Shown here: positions 36,874-46,595 of the stretch, in pieces | Layout of the letters: the number at the start of each line of letters is the position of its first letter | Position numbering within the stretch: position 1 is the stretch's first letter | Assembly (NCBI GenBank): GCA_902812875.1 | Contig: CADDZV010000004.1 | Span: 1-64,000, forward strand | DNA length: 64,000 bases | Direction: 5' to 3' | Source: Clostridiales bacterium | GTDB taxonomy: Bacteria > Bacillota > Sulfobacillia > CADDZV01 | The notes under the pieces: generated by a model | What the model was told of the DNA's origin: nothing | The model's database searches: none | What the model saw: the letters and a program-made list of their open reading frames with translations, nothing else | Program-made: the position numbers and the translations under genes

Positions 36874-38406
36874 TTAATATGACTCTTCTTTGTAGACATG
36901 CTCCTCGGCCCGCCCGCCGGGGAAAAAGAGCGAGAAACCAAGTCCCAAGACCGCGATCAGGCTTACCAGCAAAAACACGCCGTGCAGTGATGCTCCGAGC
37001 CCCTGTGCCAGGGCGCGCACGTAATCCGGCGAGGCGGTGGCACGCTGGACGGGATCGAGCACGATGTTGCTGGCGTCGATGACGGCACGCGGCGGCAAGG
37101 AGGCAAGCGAAGGCAGCCGCCGCAGGTGGCTTACCAGCCCGGCATTGAGGACGGATCCTAATATTGCCACGGACACGGTCGAACCGAGTGTACGCACAAA
37201 CTGCGTTGAAGCGGTCGCCACCCCGCGGCGAGCCCATGGGACGGCGTTTTGCACGGCGATGATAAAGGTGGTGGTGGCAAAACCCAGGCCGAGCCCCATG
37301 ATCACCGTGGTGGCTATGAGAAAGGACAAAGAGGAGTGCATACCAGCCGTGGTAAGGGCCAGGGTCGCCATGGTAGCAAAGACCATGCCAACCACGGCGG
37401 TGGCACGGTAGCCGAGGCGCAGGATCACCTGACCCGCCAGCACGCTCCCAACCGGCCAGCCAAGTGACATCGGTGCCAGCACAGAACCGGCCTGTGTGGC
37501 AGAACCCTCAAGTACCCCCTGCACAAAAACAGGTACATAGGAAGATACGCCTTGCATCGCACCGCCGGCGAGAAAGCCCGCCAGGCTCGAAACGGCAATA
37601 ATCCGGTTACGGAAGAGAGCGAGTGGAAGCACGGGCTCGGTGGCCTTGCGCTCCGCCAAGACAAATACCCCTACCCCCAGAAGTGCGAGGCCGAAAGCGG
37701 CGAACAGGGGCCATGATTTCCACGGAAACAGGGTGCCCCCCTCCAAGAGGCCGAAAAGCAAGGCCGCGATCCCAATTGAGAGGCTGGTGGCCCCGAGATA
37801 ATCGACCCGGTGCCGGACAGGCTGCAGGTCTTCCTTCAGCCAGCGGGCCAGCATGAGCATCGACGCCAGCCCGAATGGAAGGTTGACGTAGAATACCCAA
37901 CGCCAACTGAAGTGGTCGACGATCAACCCTCCGAGCCAAGGCCCGACCAGCGCAGATAATCCCCACACGCTGGAGAATACCCCCTGCATGCGCGCCCGTT
38001 CCTTCAAGGTGTAGATATCGCCGATGATCGTGCTTGTGATGGGGGTGACGGCACCGGCCCCGAGCCCTTGCAGACCTCTGAAAAGCACGAGCTGCAGCAT
38101 GGTGCGCGACTGGCCGGACAGTCCGGAGCCGAGCATAAAGATGGCTGCCCCCACGAGGAAAACCGAGCGGCGGCCGTACATGTCTGCCAATTTGCCGTAA
38201 ATGGGCACGCTGGCGGCCGACGTAAGCAGGTACGCCGAAAACACCCACGACAAAAGGTCCATGCCGCCAAGATTCCCCACGATGGTGGGCATGGCCGTGC
38301 CCACAATAGTGACGTCCATGGCGGCAAGAAAAGTAGCCGTAAGCACTGCGATGGTGACGAGCAACCGCGAGGTGCGTGAAATCGGTCTCATGTCAGCTAC
38401 CGCCAC
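36874..38406 (-). CDS. MFS multidrug exporter, DHA2 (EmrB/QacA) family
   Basis: The 510-residue transporter has 14 predicted helices. Motif D1 reads LDxT-like as MDVTIVGTAMPTIVGNLGG, motif A as GKLADMYGRRSV, and motif C as GPWLGGLIVDHFSWRWVFYVN. Such antiporters export drugs or metabolites using the proton gradient. No membrane-fusion partner or TetR regulator is adjacent. The GTG at 38406 has GGAGG 8 bases upstream, overlapping the end of the peptidase gene, so the two are probably co-transcribed. Confidence 0.92.
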   Translation of the reverse strand: MAVADMRPISRTSRLLVTIAVLTATFLAAMDVTIVGTAMPTIVGNLGGMDLLSWVFSAYLLTSAASVPIYGKLADMYGRRSVFLVGAAIFMLGSGLSGQSRTMLQLVLFRGLQGLGAGAVTPITSTIIGDIYTLKERARMQGVFSSVWGLSALVGPWLGGLIVDHFSWRWVFYVNLPFGLASMLMLARWLKEDLQPVRHRVDYLGATSLSIGIAALLFGLLEGGTLFPWKSWPLFAAFGLALLGVGVFVLAERKATEPVLPLALFRNRIIAVSSLAGFLAGGAMQGVSSYVPVFVQGVLEGSATQAGSVLAPMSLGWPVGSVLAGQVILRLGYRATAVVGMVFATMATLALTTAGMHSSLSFLIATTVIMGLGLGFATTTFIIAVQNAVPWARRGVATASTQFVRTLGSTVSVAILGSVLNAGLVSHLRRLPSLASLPPRAVIDASNIVLDPVQRATASPDYVRALAQGLGASLHGVFLLVSLIAVLGLGFSLFFPGGRAEEHVYKEESY

Positions 38407-38409
38407 CGT

Positions 38410-39525
38410 TCAGGCCTCCGCCATGATCGCCGCCACCCAACGGGCGGTAGCCGCCAAGTCAGCCATCTTTATGTGCTCGCTGTGCGTGTGCTCTTCTGCC
38501 GCCCCCACGCCGAGGTTCACGGTGGGAAGGCCCTTCGCGTTCAGTATGTTGGCGTCGCTGCCACCCCCGCGGACCTGAAAAACCGGTGCCAACCCGACCC
38601 TGGAAGCAGCACGGGCAGCGAGCTGCACGGCCGGGTGCGACTGATCAAGCTGGAATCCCTGATAATCCAGGGTATGGCTGATCTCCACCCGGGCGCCGGC
38701 CTGGCTCGCCTCCTTAGCAAAAACAGCCTGCCAGCGGGAAAGCTCTTCTTGCAGCCGGTCAAACCTTTGGCTGCGAATCTCCGCCCGGATTTCCACGCGG
38801 TCAGGGACGATATTGGTTGCCACCCCGCCTTTGATCAGTCCCGCGTTGGCGGTCGTAGCGGAGTCGAGCCTGCCCATCGGCACCTCGGCGAGGGCTCTGG
38901 CGGCCACCTGGATGGCGTTTATCCCGAGCTCTGGCTCCACGCCGGCGTGGGCGGCCCTACCAAATACCGTGATGCCGAGCTCCTCCGCGTACGGCGCCTG
39001 GACGACAATGGTGCCCGGCGCCGCCCCGGCGTCCAGCACGAAGCCAAGGGCGGCACCCAAACGCGGCACATCGAGGGCCTTGGCCCCGTAAAGCCCGACC
39101 TCTTCCCCGACGCTGAAGACCACTGTGAGATCGCAAGGCTGGTTCTGACCCCAGGCGGCTATGGCCGCCAGCACGGCGGCGATGCCTGCCCGGTCGTCGG
39201 CACCGAGGATGGTCCGGCCGTCTGTCACCACCACCCCGTCCTGCACTGACGGCCGTATGCCGGCCGTCGGTTCCACCGTGTCCATGTGGGCCATGAACAA
39301 AAGATGCGGCCCCCCGCGTCCTGGCCGGTGTCCGATCACGTTCCCGCTATTACCGCCGAAGGTGGCACCGGCGTTGTCCGTCGTGACCGCAAACCCTAGG
39401 CCGGCCAGCCGTGACGCCAAAAGTGCCGCCAGCTCGCCCTCCTGCCCAGATGGTGCGTTTTGCTGTACAAGCCACAAAAACAACTCCGTCAAGGATTCCT
39501 CGTTGATTTCCGGCACTGGCAACAT
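38410..39525 (-). CDS. M20-family metallopeptidase (PepT-like)
   Basis: The 371-residue zinc peptidase has the metal-site motifs FMAHMDTVEP, GADDRAGIAA and SVGEEVGLYGAK, then GGGSDANIL and HTHSEHIKMADL at the end. A central dimerisation domain (FGRAAHAGVEPELGINAI) is typical of M20 enzymes. It probably trims tripeptides or other small peptides in the cytosol. The ATG at 39525 has AAGGAGG 11 bases upstream; an ATG at 39561 is possible but would leave little space to the divergent gene. Confidence 0.9.
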   Translation of the reverse strand: MLPVPEINEESLTELFLWLVQQNAPSGQEGELAALLASRLAGLGFAVTTDNAGATFGGNSGNVIGHRPGRGGPHLLFMAHMDTVEPTAGIRPSVQDGVVVTDGRTILGADDRAGIAAVLAAIAAWGQNQPCDLTVVFSVGEEVGLYGAKALDVPRLGAALGFVLDAGAAPGTIVVQAPYAEELGITVFGRAAHAGVEPELGINAIQVAARALAEVPMGRLDSATTANAGLIKGGVATNIVPDRVEIRAEIRSQRFDRLQEELSRWQAVFAKEASQAGARVEISHTLDYQGFQLDQSHPAVQLAARAASRVGLAPVFQVRGGGSDANILNAKGLPTVNLGVGAAEEHTHSEHIKMADLAATARWVAAIMAEA

Positions 39526-39616
39526 CGCGCCACGGGCCTCCTTTTTCGCACCCTTGTGCACACGCCTTCAATAACTTGCCGTCCTTATGCAAAACCTAGG
39601 CAGCGAGGTGAGGACC

Positions 39617-41338
39617 TTGCGGCCGGCCATCCTGCGCACAAAACCTCTCGATGCCTTGTTGGCGGAAACCAAAGAAAAAGGCCACCGGCTCCGCAAGTCA
39701 CTGGGAGCACTCGATCTTACGGCTCTCGGCGTCGGGGCCATTATCGGTACCGGTCTTTTTGTGCTGACGGGTGTGGCCGCGGCCCGGTATGCCGGACCGG
39801 CGGTGATCGTGTCGTTTACGGTGTCCGGCCTGGCCGCCGTCCTCACCGCCCTCGTTTACGCAGAGCTCGCCTCGATGGTGCCCGTCGCCGGCAGTGCATA
39901 CACGTACTCGTATGCCGCCCTGGGCGAAATCTTCGCCTGGATCATCGGCTGGGATCTCATCCTGGAATACACGGTGGCTGCCGGCGCCGTGGCCATCGGC
40001 TGGTCCTCGTATATTCATGATCTTCTGCGGGCGGCCGGCATTAGCCTGCCAGCCTGGGCCACTGCCCCGCCCACCGCTGGCGGACTATTAAATCTGCCGG
40101 CCATATTCATAGTGGCAGTCATCACCGGCGTGCTCATCTGGGGTACACGGGAGGGAGCAGAGGTCACACGGGTGATTGTCGCGATCAAGCTTGCCGTGGT
40201 GGCACTGTTCATCGCCCTGGGCGTCACCCACGTGAGCCCGTCGCTGTGGCGGCCGTTCGCTCCTTTCGGCTGGAGCGGGATCATGCGCGGGGCCGCCATC
40301 ATCTTCTTCGCGTACATCGGCTTCGATGCGGTCTCCACCGCCGCGGAAGAGGTCCGTCACCCCGCCCGCGACCTGCCGCGGGGCATCGTCGCGAGCCTGG
40401 CTATCGCGACGGTGCTGTACTTGGTCGTGGCTGCCATCCTGACGGGCATGGTGCCGTACTACACGCTGAACAACGCTTCCCCCATCGCCAACGCGTTGTG
40501 GGCTGTGGGGGCTGGCTGGGCATCGGCCGTGATCTCCGTGGGTGCGCTCGCGGGGCTTACAAGCGTGCTGCTCGTGAACATTTACGGCCAAAGCCGCGTG
40601 TTCTACGCCATGGCCAGGGACGGACTACTGCCGCCCATTTTTGCCACTTTGAGCCGCCGTTTTGCCACGCCCGCCTTGGACACCGCCATCACTGGGGCCG
40701 CCGTGGCACTCATAGGCGGTTTTCTGCCCATTCAAGTGGTGGCGGAGCTAGCCAACATCGGCACGCTGGCCGCCTTCATCCTCGTCTCGGCCGGGGTAAT
40801 CGTACTACGGCGTACGGCTCCCGACCGCCCCCGCCCCTTCCGCACGCCAGGCGTGCCGTACGTGCCGGGGCTGGCCATCGCGTTTTCGCTGTACTTGATG
40901 ATCAGCCTGCCGCGCCTTACTTGGATACGGTTTCTTGCCTGGCTGGCCATCGGCCAGGTCATCTACTTCCTGTATGGGCGCCGGCACAGCTTGCTGGCAG
41001 CGGACCGCCCGGTGGGGCGGGCCGCGGTTCCCGCCGCCGAAAAAGGCAGGGGCGCCATACCTCCGCGGGTGCCGGTGTTCGACATGGAGGCTGGCACCAT
41101 GGGTATAAGCTCGAACGGGGTGACCACACTAGAACGGGAGGTGAGGTCAGTGGCACTTGATGGCGTTTCCTGTTCGGTTACCGCTTGTGCGTTTTGGGCC
41201 AGTGGCAACCGCTGCAACGCACCCAGCATCAAGGTTGACGTGAGCGCCGGCAGCACCAACATGGAAGTGGGCACCATCGGCGACAAAAACGTGCGGCGCT
41301 CGGAGGACACCTGTTGCCGTACCTTCAAGCCTAAATAA
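39617..41338 (+). CDS. APC permease with C-terminal DUF1540 domain
   Basis: The permease part (about residues 1-470) is of the cationic amino acid transporter/YfnA type: LDLTALGVGAIIGTGLFVLTG, VYAELASMVPVAGSAYTYSYA and FAYIGFDAVSTAAEEVRHP. After a 40-50-residue hydrophilic linker, the last 60 residues form a DUF1540 cysteine domain (SCSVTACAFW, RCNAPSIKV, DTCCRTFK). No stop codon separates them. TTG at 39617 was preferred because GAGGTGA lies 5 bases upstream; an in-frame ATG at 39587 lacks such a site. The substrate is unknown. The cysteine domain may be read through as a fusion or made separately from an internal start. Confidence 0.82.
   Translation: MRPAILRTKPLDALLAETKEKGHRLRKSLGALDLTALGVGAIIGTGLFVLTGVAAARYAGPAVIVSFTVSGLAAVLTALVYAELASMVPVAGSAYTYSYAALGEIFAWIIGWDLILEYTVAAGAVAIGWSSYIHDLLRAAGISLPAWATAPPTAGGLLNLPAIFIVAVITGVLIWGTREGAEVTRVIVAIKLAVVALFIALGVTHVSPSLWRPFAPFGWSGIMRGAAIIFFAYIGFDAVSTAAEEVRHPARDLPRGIVASLAIATVLYLVVAAILTGMVPYYTLNNASPIANALWAVGAGWASAVISVGALAGLTSVLLVNIYGQSRVFYAMARDGLLPPIFATLSRRFATPALDTAITGAAVALIGGFLPIQVVAELANIGTLAAFILVSAGVIVLRRTAPDRPRPFRTPGVPYVPGLAIAFSLYLMISLPRLTWIRFLAWLAIGQVIYFLYGRRHSLLAADRPVGRAAVPAAEKGRGAIPPRVPVFDMEAGTMGISSNGVTTLEREVRSVALDGVSCSVTACAFWASGNRCNAPSIKVDVSAGSTNMEVGTIGDKNVRRSEDTCCRTFKPK
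41150..41338 (+). CDS. DUF1540 domain protein, possible separate product from in-frame internal start
   Basis: GTG at 41150 lies 8 bases after GGGAGG (within GGGAGGTGAGG), a near-perfect ribosome binding site inside the permease frame. Initiation there would give a 62-residue protein that is exactly the DUF1540 unit: five cysteines placed as CSVTAC, RCNA and TCCRTF. DUF1540 proteins in Bacillota are usually small stand-alone proteins of unknown, possibly metal-binding, function. This supports a separate or additional product, but expression cannot be seen from sequence. Confidence 0.6.
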   Translation: MALDGVSCSVTACAFWASGNRCNAPSIKVDVSAGSTNMEVGTIGDKNVRRSEDTCCRTFKPK

Positions 41339-41360
41339 CTGCACAGACTGACGGGAGCCA

Positions 41361-41394
41361 AGCCGGCGGGGTGCCAATCAGTCCAGCGCCGGCT
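41361..41394. repeat. 8-bp inverted repeat at a convergent gene junction
   Basis: AGCCGGCG (41361-41368) and CGCCGGCT (41387-41394) are perfect inverted arms around an 18-base loop, spanning the space between the two converging genes and the FemAB stop codon. No T-tract follows on either strand, so it is not a classical terminator, though it could stabilise both mRNA ends. Confidence 0.4.
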
Positions 41395-42469
41395 CCGGCT
41401 CCTCCTTGGCCCTGCCCTGGCGGAGGCGACGCCGCAGCCGCCGGTAAGCCGGGACGGCATTCTGCCACAACCAATACCAAAGCGGCTGGTAGACCTGATC
41501 GTACTCGCCTAGAAAAGCTACCAGTTCTCCCCCGAAGCCTTTCTTGAACCGGTACAGCCCGTATAAAGGATTGTCGGGGTTGAGATCCCCGGAAACCCCA
41601 CGAAAATCGTACAGCGTGCAGCCGTTTTCTTTCGCCCATTTGATCATTGCCCATTGCAGCGCGTAGTTTGGCATCACGTTGCGATGGCGGTTGGAAGAAG
41701 CCCCGTACAGGTACCACGTCTTGTCACCGAAGGTGAGGGCTAAGGTACCCGCGATGACTTCGCCGGCGTACCGGGCCAGGAAAAGCCGGGCGTAACCATG
41801 TTCGCCAAGGGCATCCCACATGTGGTGAAAATACGACTCCGAACGAATGAGAAAATGGTCGCGCCGGGCCGTTTCCTCGAGGATCCGATAAAACACCGGA
41901 ATATCTTCTTTCCCGCCGTCCGTTACTTCGACCCCGCGCCGCTCCGCCAGTCGGATGTTGTAACGCGTCTTGGGGGCCATGGCGTTCCATATCTCGTCCA
42001 GGCTGTTGGTCAGGGGCAGGCGAAAGACAAACCGCGGCTGGATGCCCTCGAAATTCAGACTGGCACCCTGCCGGCGGAAGCCGAGACTACGGAGAGTTTT
42101 GTCCAGGGTTTCATTCGTCTCAGGTATGTCGGGATCGATCTTGAGGAACACCGCACCATGGCGGCGGCCTTCCCTGTGCACAAGGTCGAGCAGCACCGCC
42201 AGCGTACGCCGGTCGCCCAGGTCTCCGACGGGACCGCGCGGGGCATACATGATGGAGCGCCCCGGGATAGGCAGGGGACGCCGCAAGACCGATATGGCGG
42301 CCTTGATCGTGCCGTCGTCATCCTCCACCATCACGCGCAGCGGCACCCAGCCCGTAGCGGCCTTGAGCTCGCCCCATTCCCAGGACTGAAGTATGTGCCC
42401 TTTGGGCGACGATTTGACAAAATCCGTGTATCGCTCCCGGTCTTGCGGCCCGGCGACCACCGCCCTCAC
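41378..42469 (-). CDS. FemAB/FemX-family peptidoglycan bridge aminoacyltransferase
   Basis: The 363-residue protein is a tandem GNAT-fold FemAB enzyme: GHILQSWEWGELK, MYAPRGPVGD, MAPKTRYNIRLAERRGVEV, ALQWAMIKWAKENGCTLYDFRGV and YGLYRFKKGFGGE. These enzymes transfer amino acids from tRNA to the lipid II peptide. An organism with DapF/DapL (meso-DAP wall) may add a short cross-bridge or use it otherwise; specificity cannot be inferred. The GTG at 42469 has GGAGGG 8 bases upstream and lies 13 bp after ileS, so it is likely co-transcribed with a tRNA synthetase. Confidence 0.9.
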   Translation of the reverse strand: MRAVVAGPQDRERYTDFVKSSPKGHILQSWEWGELKAATGWVPLRVMVEDDDGTIKAAISVLRRPLPIPGRSIMYAPRGPVGDLGDRRTLAVLLDLVHREGRRHGAVFLKIDPDIPETNETLDKTLRSLGFRRQGASLNFEGIQPRFVFRLPLTNSLDEIWNAMAPKTRYNIRLAERRGVEVTDGGKEDIPVFYRILEETARRDHFLIRSESYFHHMWDALGEHGYARLFLARYAGEVIAGTLALTFGDKTWYLYGASSNRHRNVMPNYALQWAMIKWAKENGCTLYDFRGVSGDLNPDNPLYGLYRFKKGFGGELVAFLGEYDQVYQPLWYWLWQNAVPAYRRLRRRLRQGRAKEEPEPALD

Positions 42470-42482
42470 CGGCGTCCCTCCA

Positions 42483-45320
42483 TCACAGGCCAAAATGGTC
42501 TTGCATCACAGTCACGCAGCGCTGACAAAGCTCAGGGTGCGCGCCGGTTTCGCCCACCGTCTCACTGTAGGACCAGCAACGGGCACAGCGGCCGCCGGGG
42601 GCATGGACAACCCGCACGGCCAGGTTCCCTTCTTGGTCCTGCACCGCACCCGCTGGCGCCGCCTCCCGGTCAAGATCGTGCACCACCACCGCGGAAACGA
42701 TGAACAGGGTGGCCGCATTATCGTATCCGCGTTCGCCCTGCCCGATGTACGCACGCCCGTCCGCGTCCGTAAGGCTCTGCAGGACCGCCAGAGCCTGTCC
42801 GCGGGCGTACACATCCACGGCCGCCTCCAGCGAGGCGTCCACCTCACCCGCTGCACGTGCCTCTTCTATGGCCTTTTGCACCAGAGCACGCACGTCCATG
42901 AGCACATCCCAGCGTGCCAAAAGGTCTGGCGTGGCCGCGCCCACAGGTACCGGCCAGTCAGCCAGATGGACGCTCGCGGGCCGGTCTTGCCCCGGCAGGT
43001 ACTCCCAGGCCTCTTCCGCCGTAAACACAAGCACGGGAGCCAAAAGCCGGATAAGCGTCGTGGCGATGGTGTACAAAGCGGTCTGGGCTGCCCGGCGCTC
43101 GCGCCCGTCCGGGGCCGCCAGATACAACCGGTCTTTCAGCACGTCCAGGTAGAACGCGGACATATCCACCGTGCAGAAATTGTGCAAGGCGTGGTAAGCA
43201 ATGTGGAACTGGTAATTGTCGTACGCCCGGGTGACAGTCTCCAGGAGCGCGTCCAGCCGGGCGAGGGCATAGCGGTCGATCTCCAGAAGATCGGAAAGCG
43301 GCACCGCGTCTTCGGCGGGATCGAAGTCCGCCAGGTTACCCAAAAGGAAACGGATGGTGTTACGGATCTTGCGGTAGACTTCGACGAGCTGGCGCAGGAT
43401 ATCGGGTGACAGGCGGATGTCCCCGGTGTAGTCCGCGGACGCCACCCACAGCCGGAGCACATCCGCGCCAAACTGGTCGATCACCTCGGAGGGTGCCACG
43501 ACGTTCCCAAGCGATTTGTGCATCGCCCGCCCCTCGCCGTCAACCACCATGCCGTGGGTGAGCACCTCGCGGTACGGGGCAGCATGCCGCGTGGCAACGG
43601 CGGTAAGCAGCGACGACTGGAACCAGCCGCGGTGCTGGTCGTTGCCCTCGAGGTACATGTCCGCCGGCCAGCGCAACTCCGCACGCGTGTCCAGCACCGC
43701 CGCGTGCGACGAACCAGAGTCAAACCAAACGTCCATGATGTCTGTGCCCTTCTGGAATTCGGTGCCGCCACAGTGCGGGCAGGTGCTCCCAGCAGGCAGG
43801 AAGTCTTCTGGCGGTCGCACCCACCAGGCGTCCGATCCCTCGCGGGCGAAAATTTCCTGCACGGAACGGATCGTGTCCGGGGTCATAAACGGTTCCCCGC
43901 AGTGCGTGCAGTAGAAGGCCGGTATCGGCACCCCCCACGACCGCTGCCGTGATATGCACCAATCGGCGCGGTCGGCCACCATCTGGCTGATGCGTTCCTC
44001 GCCCCACGGCGGAATCCATCGTACCGTGCGCACAGCCCGCAACGCCTCGTCCCGGAAGCCACTCACCGACGCAAACCATTGCTCGGTGGCCCTGAAAATG
44101 ATGGGATTATGGCACCGCCAGCAGTGCGGATACGAGTGCGTGATCTCACCGGCGCGGGCGAGGATACCGCGTGCCGCCAAGCGTTCGATAATCATTGGGT
44201 TGGCTTCGAAAATATGAATGCCGGCCAGATCGCCAGCCAGGCTCGTGAACCGTCCCCGGTCGTCCACTGGCACTGTGACTGGAAGGTGATAGCGGACGCC
44301 CACTTCGAAGTCTTCCGCACCATGCCCCGGGGCGGTGTGGACACATCCGCTGCCCTGGTCTATGGTCACATGCTCGCCGAGAATGACCGGTACCTGACGG
44401 TCCTGCAACGGATGCTGCACAGTCACGCCCTCGAGCTCGGCACCAGCAAACCTTCCCAGCACGACGACGTCCGGAGCCGACGAAAGCCCGGCGGCAGCCA
44501 GGGCCGTGGTCGCCAATGCCTCTGCCACGAGCACAGGCCCAGCCGGGGTTTGTGCCAGCACGTACGGCTGTGACGGGTGGACGGCCACGGCCTCATTGGC
44601 CGGCAATGTCCACGGTGTGGTGGTCCACACGAGAAGCGATGACCCACCAGGCAGCTTCCCCTTGCCATCTGCCACCGGGAAGCGAATCCAGATAGACGGC
44701 GAGCGGTGGTCCTGGTATTCCACTTCGGCTTCCGCCAAGGCAGTCTCACAAGTGGGACACCAGAACACGGACTTGAGACCCTTGTAGATGTAACCCCGGG
44801 CAGCCATCTCGCCGAAAATGCCGATCTGTACGGCCTCGTACTGCCGGTCGAGCGTCAGGTAGGGGTGTTCCCAGTCGCCCACCACTCCCAGCCGCTGGAA
44901 TTCATCCGACTGGATACCGACGTACTTGAGGGCAAAATCGCGGCATTGCCGCCGCAGGTCCAGGGTGGAAAACGAGCGCCGGTCGACGCCCAGGGCACGC
45001 AAGGCGTTCATCTCCACGGGCAGGCCGTGGGTGTCCCAACCTGGCACATAAGGGGCGTCGTAGCCCCTCATATTCTTGTACCGGACGACAATGTCCTTGA
45101 GGACCTTATTGAGAGCGGTGCCGATGTGGATGTCGCCGTTGGCGTACGGCGGGCCGTCGTGCAGGATGAACTTCTCGCGCCCCCGGCGTTTTTCCCTGAT
45201 GGCATGGTATAGGTCTTCGCGCTGCCAGCGCGCGAGGATTCTCTGTTCCCGGTGGGCCAGGTCAGCCTTCATCGGAAACGCGGTGTGCGGCAGGTTCACG
45301 GTCGACTTGTAGTCCGCCAC
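42483..45320 (-). CDS. ileS: Isoleucyl-tRNA synthetase
   Basis: The 945-residue class I enzyme charges tRNA-Ile and edits Val. HIGH appears as [11 protein letters not shown], the editing domain includes [14 protein letters not shown], and the second signature loop reads AMHKSLGN instead of KMSKS. The C-terminal zinc site [12 protein letters not shown] and LCQRC is present. The GTG at 45320 has GGGAGG 7 bases upstream; open frame further 5' does not resemble the family. It follows the divIVA cluster, as in many Bacillota. No T-box leader is recognisable in the 106-bp gap. Confidence 0.95.
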   Translation of the reverse strand: MADYKSTVNLPHTAFPMKADLAHREQRILARWQREDLYHAIREKRRGREKFILHDGPPYANGDIHIGTALNKVLKDIVVRYKNMRGYDAPYVPGWDTHGLPVEMNALRALGVDRRSFSTLDLRRQCRDFALKYVGIQSDEFQRLGVVGDWEHPYLTLDRQYEAVQIGIFGEMAARGYIYKGLKSVFWCPTCETALAEAEVEYQDHRSPSIWIRFPVADGKGKLPGGSSLLVWTTTPWTLPANEAVAVHPSQPYVLAQTPAGPVLVAEALATTALAAAGLSSAPDVVVLGRFAGAELEGVTVQHPLQDRQVPVILGEHVTIDQGSGCVHTAPGHGAEDFEVGVRYHLPVTVPVDDRGRFTSLAGDLAGIHIFEANPMIIERLAARGILARAGEITHSYPHCWRCHNPIIFRATEQWFASVSGFRDEALRAVRTVRWIPPWGEERISQMVADRADWCISRQRSWGVPIPAFYCTHCGEPFMTPDTIRSVQEIFAREGSDAWWVRPPEDFLPAGSTCPHCGGTEFQKGTDIMDVWFDSGSSHAAVLDTRAELRWPADMYLEGNDQHRGWFQSSLLTAVATRHAAPYREVLTHGMVVDGEGRAMHKSLGNVVAPSEVIDQFGADVLRLWVASADYTGDIRLSPDILRQLVEVYRKIRNTIRFLLGNLADFDPAEDAVPLSDLLEIDRYALARLDALLETVTRAYDNYQFHIAYHALHNFCTVDMSAFYLDVLKDRLYLAAPDGRERRAAQTALYTIATTLIRLLAPVLVFTAEEAWEYLPGQDRPASVHLADWPVPVGAATPDLLARWDVLMDVRALVQKAIEEARAAGEVDASLEAAVDVYARGQALAVLQSLTDADGRAYIGQGERGYDNAATLFIVSAVVVHDLDREAAPAGAVQDQEGNLAVRVVHAPGGRCARCWSYSETVGETGAHPELCQRCVTVMQDHFGL

Positions 45321-45350
45321 AGTCTTTCCTCCCAATTCGTTGCGGGCCAT

Positions 45351-45372
45351 AAAGAAAAAGGCCAGCGGCCTT
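45351..45372 (-). terminator. Short hairpin with T-tract before ileS
   Basis: On the minus strand AAGGCC-GCT-GGCCTT is followed by TTTCTTT, a 6-bp stem with a tight 3-base loop and U-rich tail. It lies between the DUF167 gene and ileS and could terminate the divIVA transcript or attenuate entry into ileS. The stem is short, so it may be only partly effective. Confidence 0.45.
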
Positions 45373-45426
45373 CTTCCATGGTTACCCAGGTTTCCAGACA
45401 ACCGGTCCTTGCGGCCAGCCTCGCGG

Positions 45427-45747
45427 TCAAGCCTTACCGGCTAGCATCTGCTCGACCTCACCCTGGTGAAAGCCTTTTATGCTCAGTATCTTATCACGCG
45501 CATGCTCCCCCACCACAATGGCTACGTGTGAACGCGGACACCCCAAAAGTGCGGCCACGAAGTCGACCAGCGCCTGGTTGGCCTCTCCGTCCTGGGCTTT
45601 TGCGGTCACGCTGATGCGAAAACGCCCATCCGCAGCCCGTTTGATCCCGTTACGGCTGGCTCCCGGCTGCACCCGCACCGGCAGAAGGCATCTTTCGTCG
45701 CTTTGGCTGGGCCCCCGTCCTTCAATGGCCGGTGCTTTCATCGTCAT
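45427..45747 (-). CDS. DUF167/YggU family protein
   Basis: The 106-residue protein shows the DUF167 signature: [37 protein letters not shown] and [20 protein letters not shown]. Its biochemical role is not established; family members often sit beside yggT and divIVA. The ATG at 45747 lies inside the end of divIVA (26-bp overlap) with GGAGG 6 bases upstream. Confidence 0.9.
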   Translation of the reverse strand: MTMKAPAIEGRGPSQSDERCLLPVRVQPGASRNGIKRAADGRFRISVTAKAQDGEANQALVDFVAALLGCPRSHVAIVVGEHARDKILSIKGFHQGEVEQMLAGKA

Positions 45748-46243
45748 GTGATCCCTCCGCAACCGGGGTGGCAGTGGCCGCCGCCTCGGCGGCCCCCTCG
45801 CCAAATCCGGGCTGGTAAATGTCAAGCTGGGCCAATAGAAGCGACCGCATCCGCAGCTTGAAGGCTTCGGTCTCGCGAATGATTTCCTGCCAGCGTGCCT
45901 GTACTTGGGCCGCACGGGCCTCGGCCTGTTTCTCGATCTCCCGTGCCCGGTCTTCTGCCTCACGTACGATGAGCTCGGCCTGTTTTTCGGCCGCGGCGAT
46001 GGTACGCTCAGCCGCCTCCTGTGCCGCGACCAGGGCCCGGTTCATGGAGTCCTCCAGATTCCGGTAGCGGGCCAGTTCGGCGGACGCGTCGCGGAGCTGA
46101 TCGCGGAGGGCATCCCGCTCCTTCAGCAGTGCCTCAAAGTCGCGGCCAATCTCATCGAGGAAGTCGTCAACCTCGGTCTCGCTGTACCCACGAAAACTGC
46201 GGCGGAACTCCTTGTTGTGGATGTCTACCGGCGTAAGTGCCAT
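45722..46243 (-). CDS. divIVA: DivIVA cell-pole/septum organiser
   Basis: The 173-residue coiled-coil protein has the membrane-curvature-sensing N-terminus LTPVDIHNKEFRRSFRGYSETEVDDFLDEI, with the conserved Phe and Arg tip residues. A long coiled coil runs from about 35 to 130. The C-terminal tail is Ala/Glu-rich. In spore formers DivIVA places septa and helps attach oriC at the pole. CGGAGGTGA precedes the ATG. ylmH, usually just upstream, is absent. Confidence 0.95.
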   Translation of the reverse strand: MALTPVDIHNKEFRRSFRGYSETEVDDFLDEIGRDFEALLKERDALRDQLRDASAELARYRNLEDSMNRALVAAQEAAERTIAAAEKQAELIVREAEDRAREIEKQAEARAAQVQARWQEIIRETEAFKLRMRSLLLAQLDIYQPGFGEGAAEAAATATPVAEGSHDDESTGH

Positions 46244-46310
46244 GGTGTTTCACCTCCGCGACTGACCACGATGAAAAGCACTGCACGCAACCCCTCCGGC
46301 TCCTCGGCAG

Positions 46311-46595
46311 CTATCCTGGCAACAACTGTAGGATCCGAGCCAGAATGCCAGCGACCAGCTGCACAATGAAAAAGGCCACGAGCGGCGTGAAATCAATGCC
46401 TGCCGCCTGCAAAGGCAACAGACGGCGTAGCGGCCTGTACAATGGCTCGGTGAGGTCTTCCAACCATTCTTCCAGCCGCCACAGCCACCGCGGCCATGAT
46501 CGCACCGGGATCCAGCTTAGAAGTGCCCTGATGATGATTACCCACGTGTACACTTCGGCCGCCAAAAGGACCAGCCCGGCAAGAGTACTGCCCAC
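46311..46595 (-). CDS. yggT: YggT family membrane protein
   Basis: The 94-residue protein has two hydrophobic helices flanking LSWIPVRSWPRWLWRLEEWLEDLTEPLYRPLRRLLP, the typical YggT/YlmG middle with the conserved TEP-x-LxPxR pattern, followed by DFTPLVAFF. Family members are implicated in membrane organisation or chloroplast-like nucleoid and division functions; the bacterial role is unclear. The GTG at 46595 follows GGAGG. It sits between sepF and divIVA as in most Bacillota. Confidence 0.92.
   Translation of the reverse strand: MGSTLAGLVLLAAEVYTWVIIIRALLSWIPVRSWPRWLWRLEEWLEDLTEPLYRPLRRLLPLQAAGIDFTPLVAFFIVQLVAGILARILQLLPG

Noticed and set aside
45321-45426. T-box leader upstream of ileS.
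   Set aside because: The gap is only 106 bp and the conserved T-box segment (AGGGTGGNACCGCG) is not recognisable.
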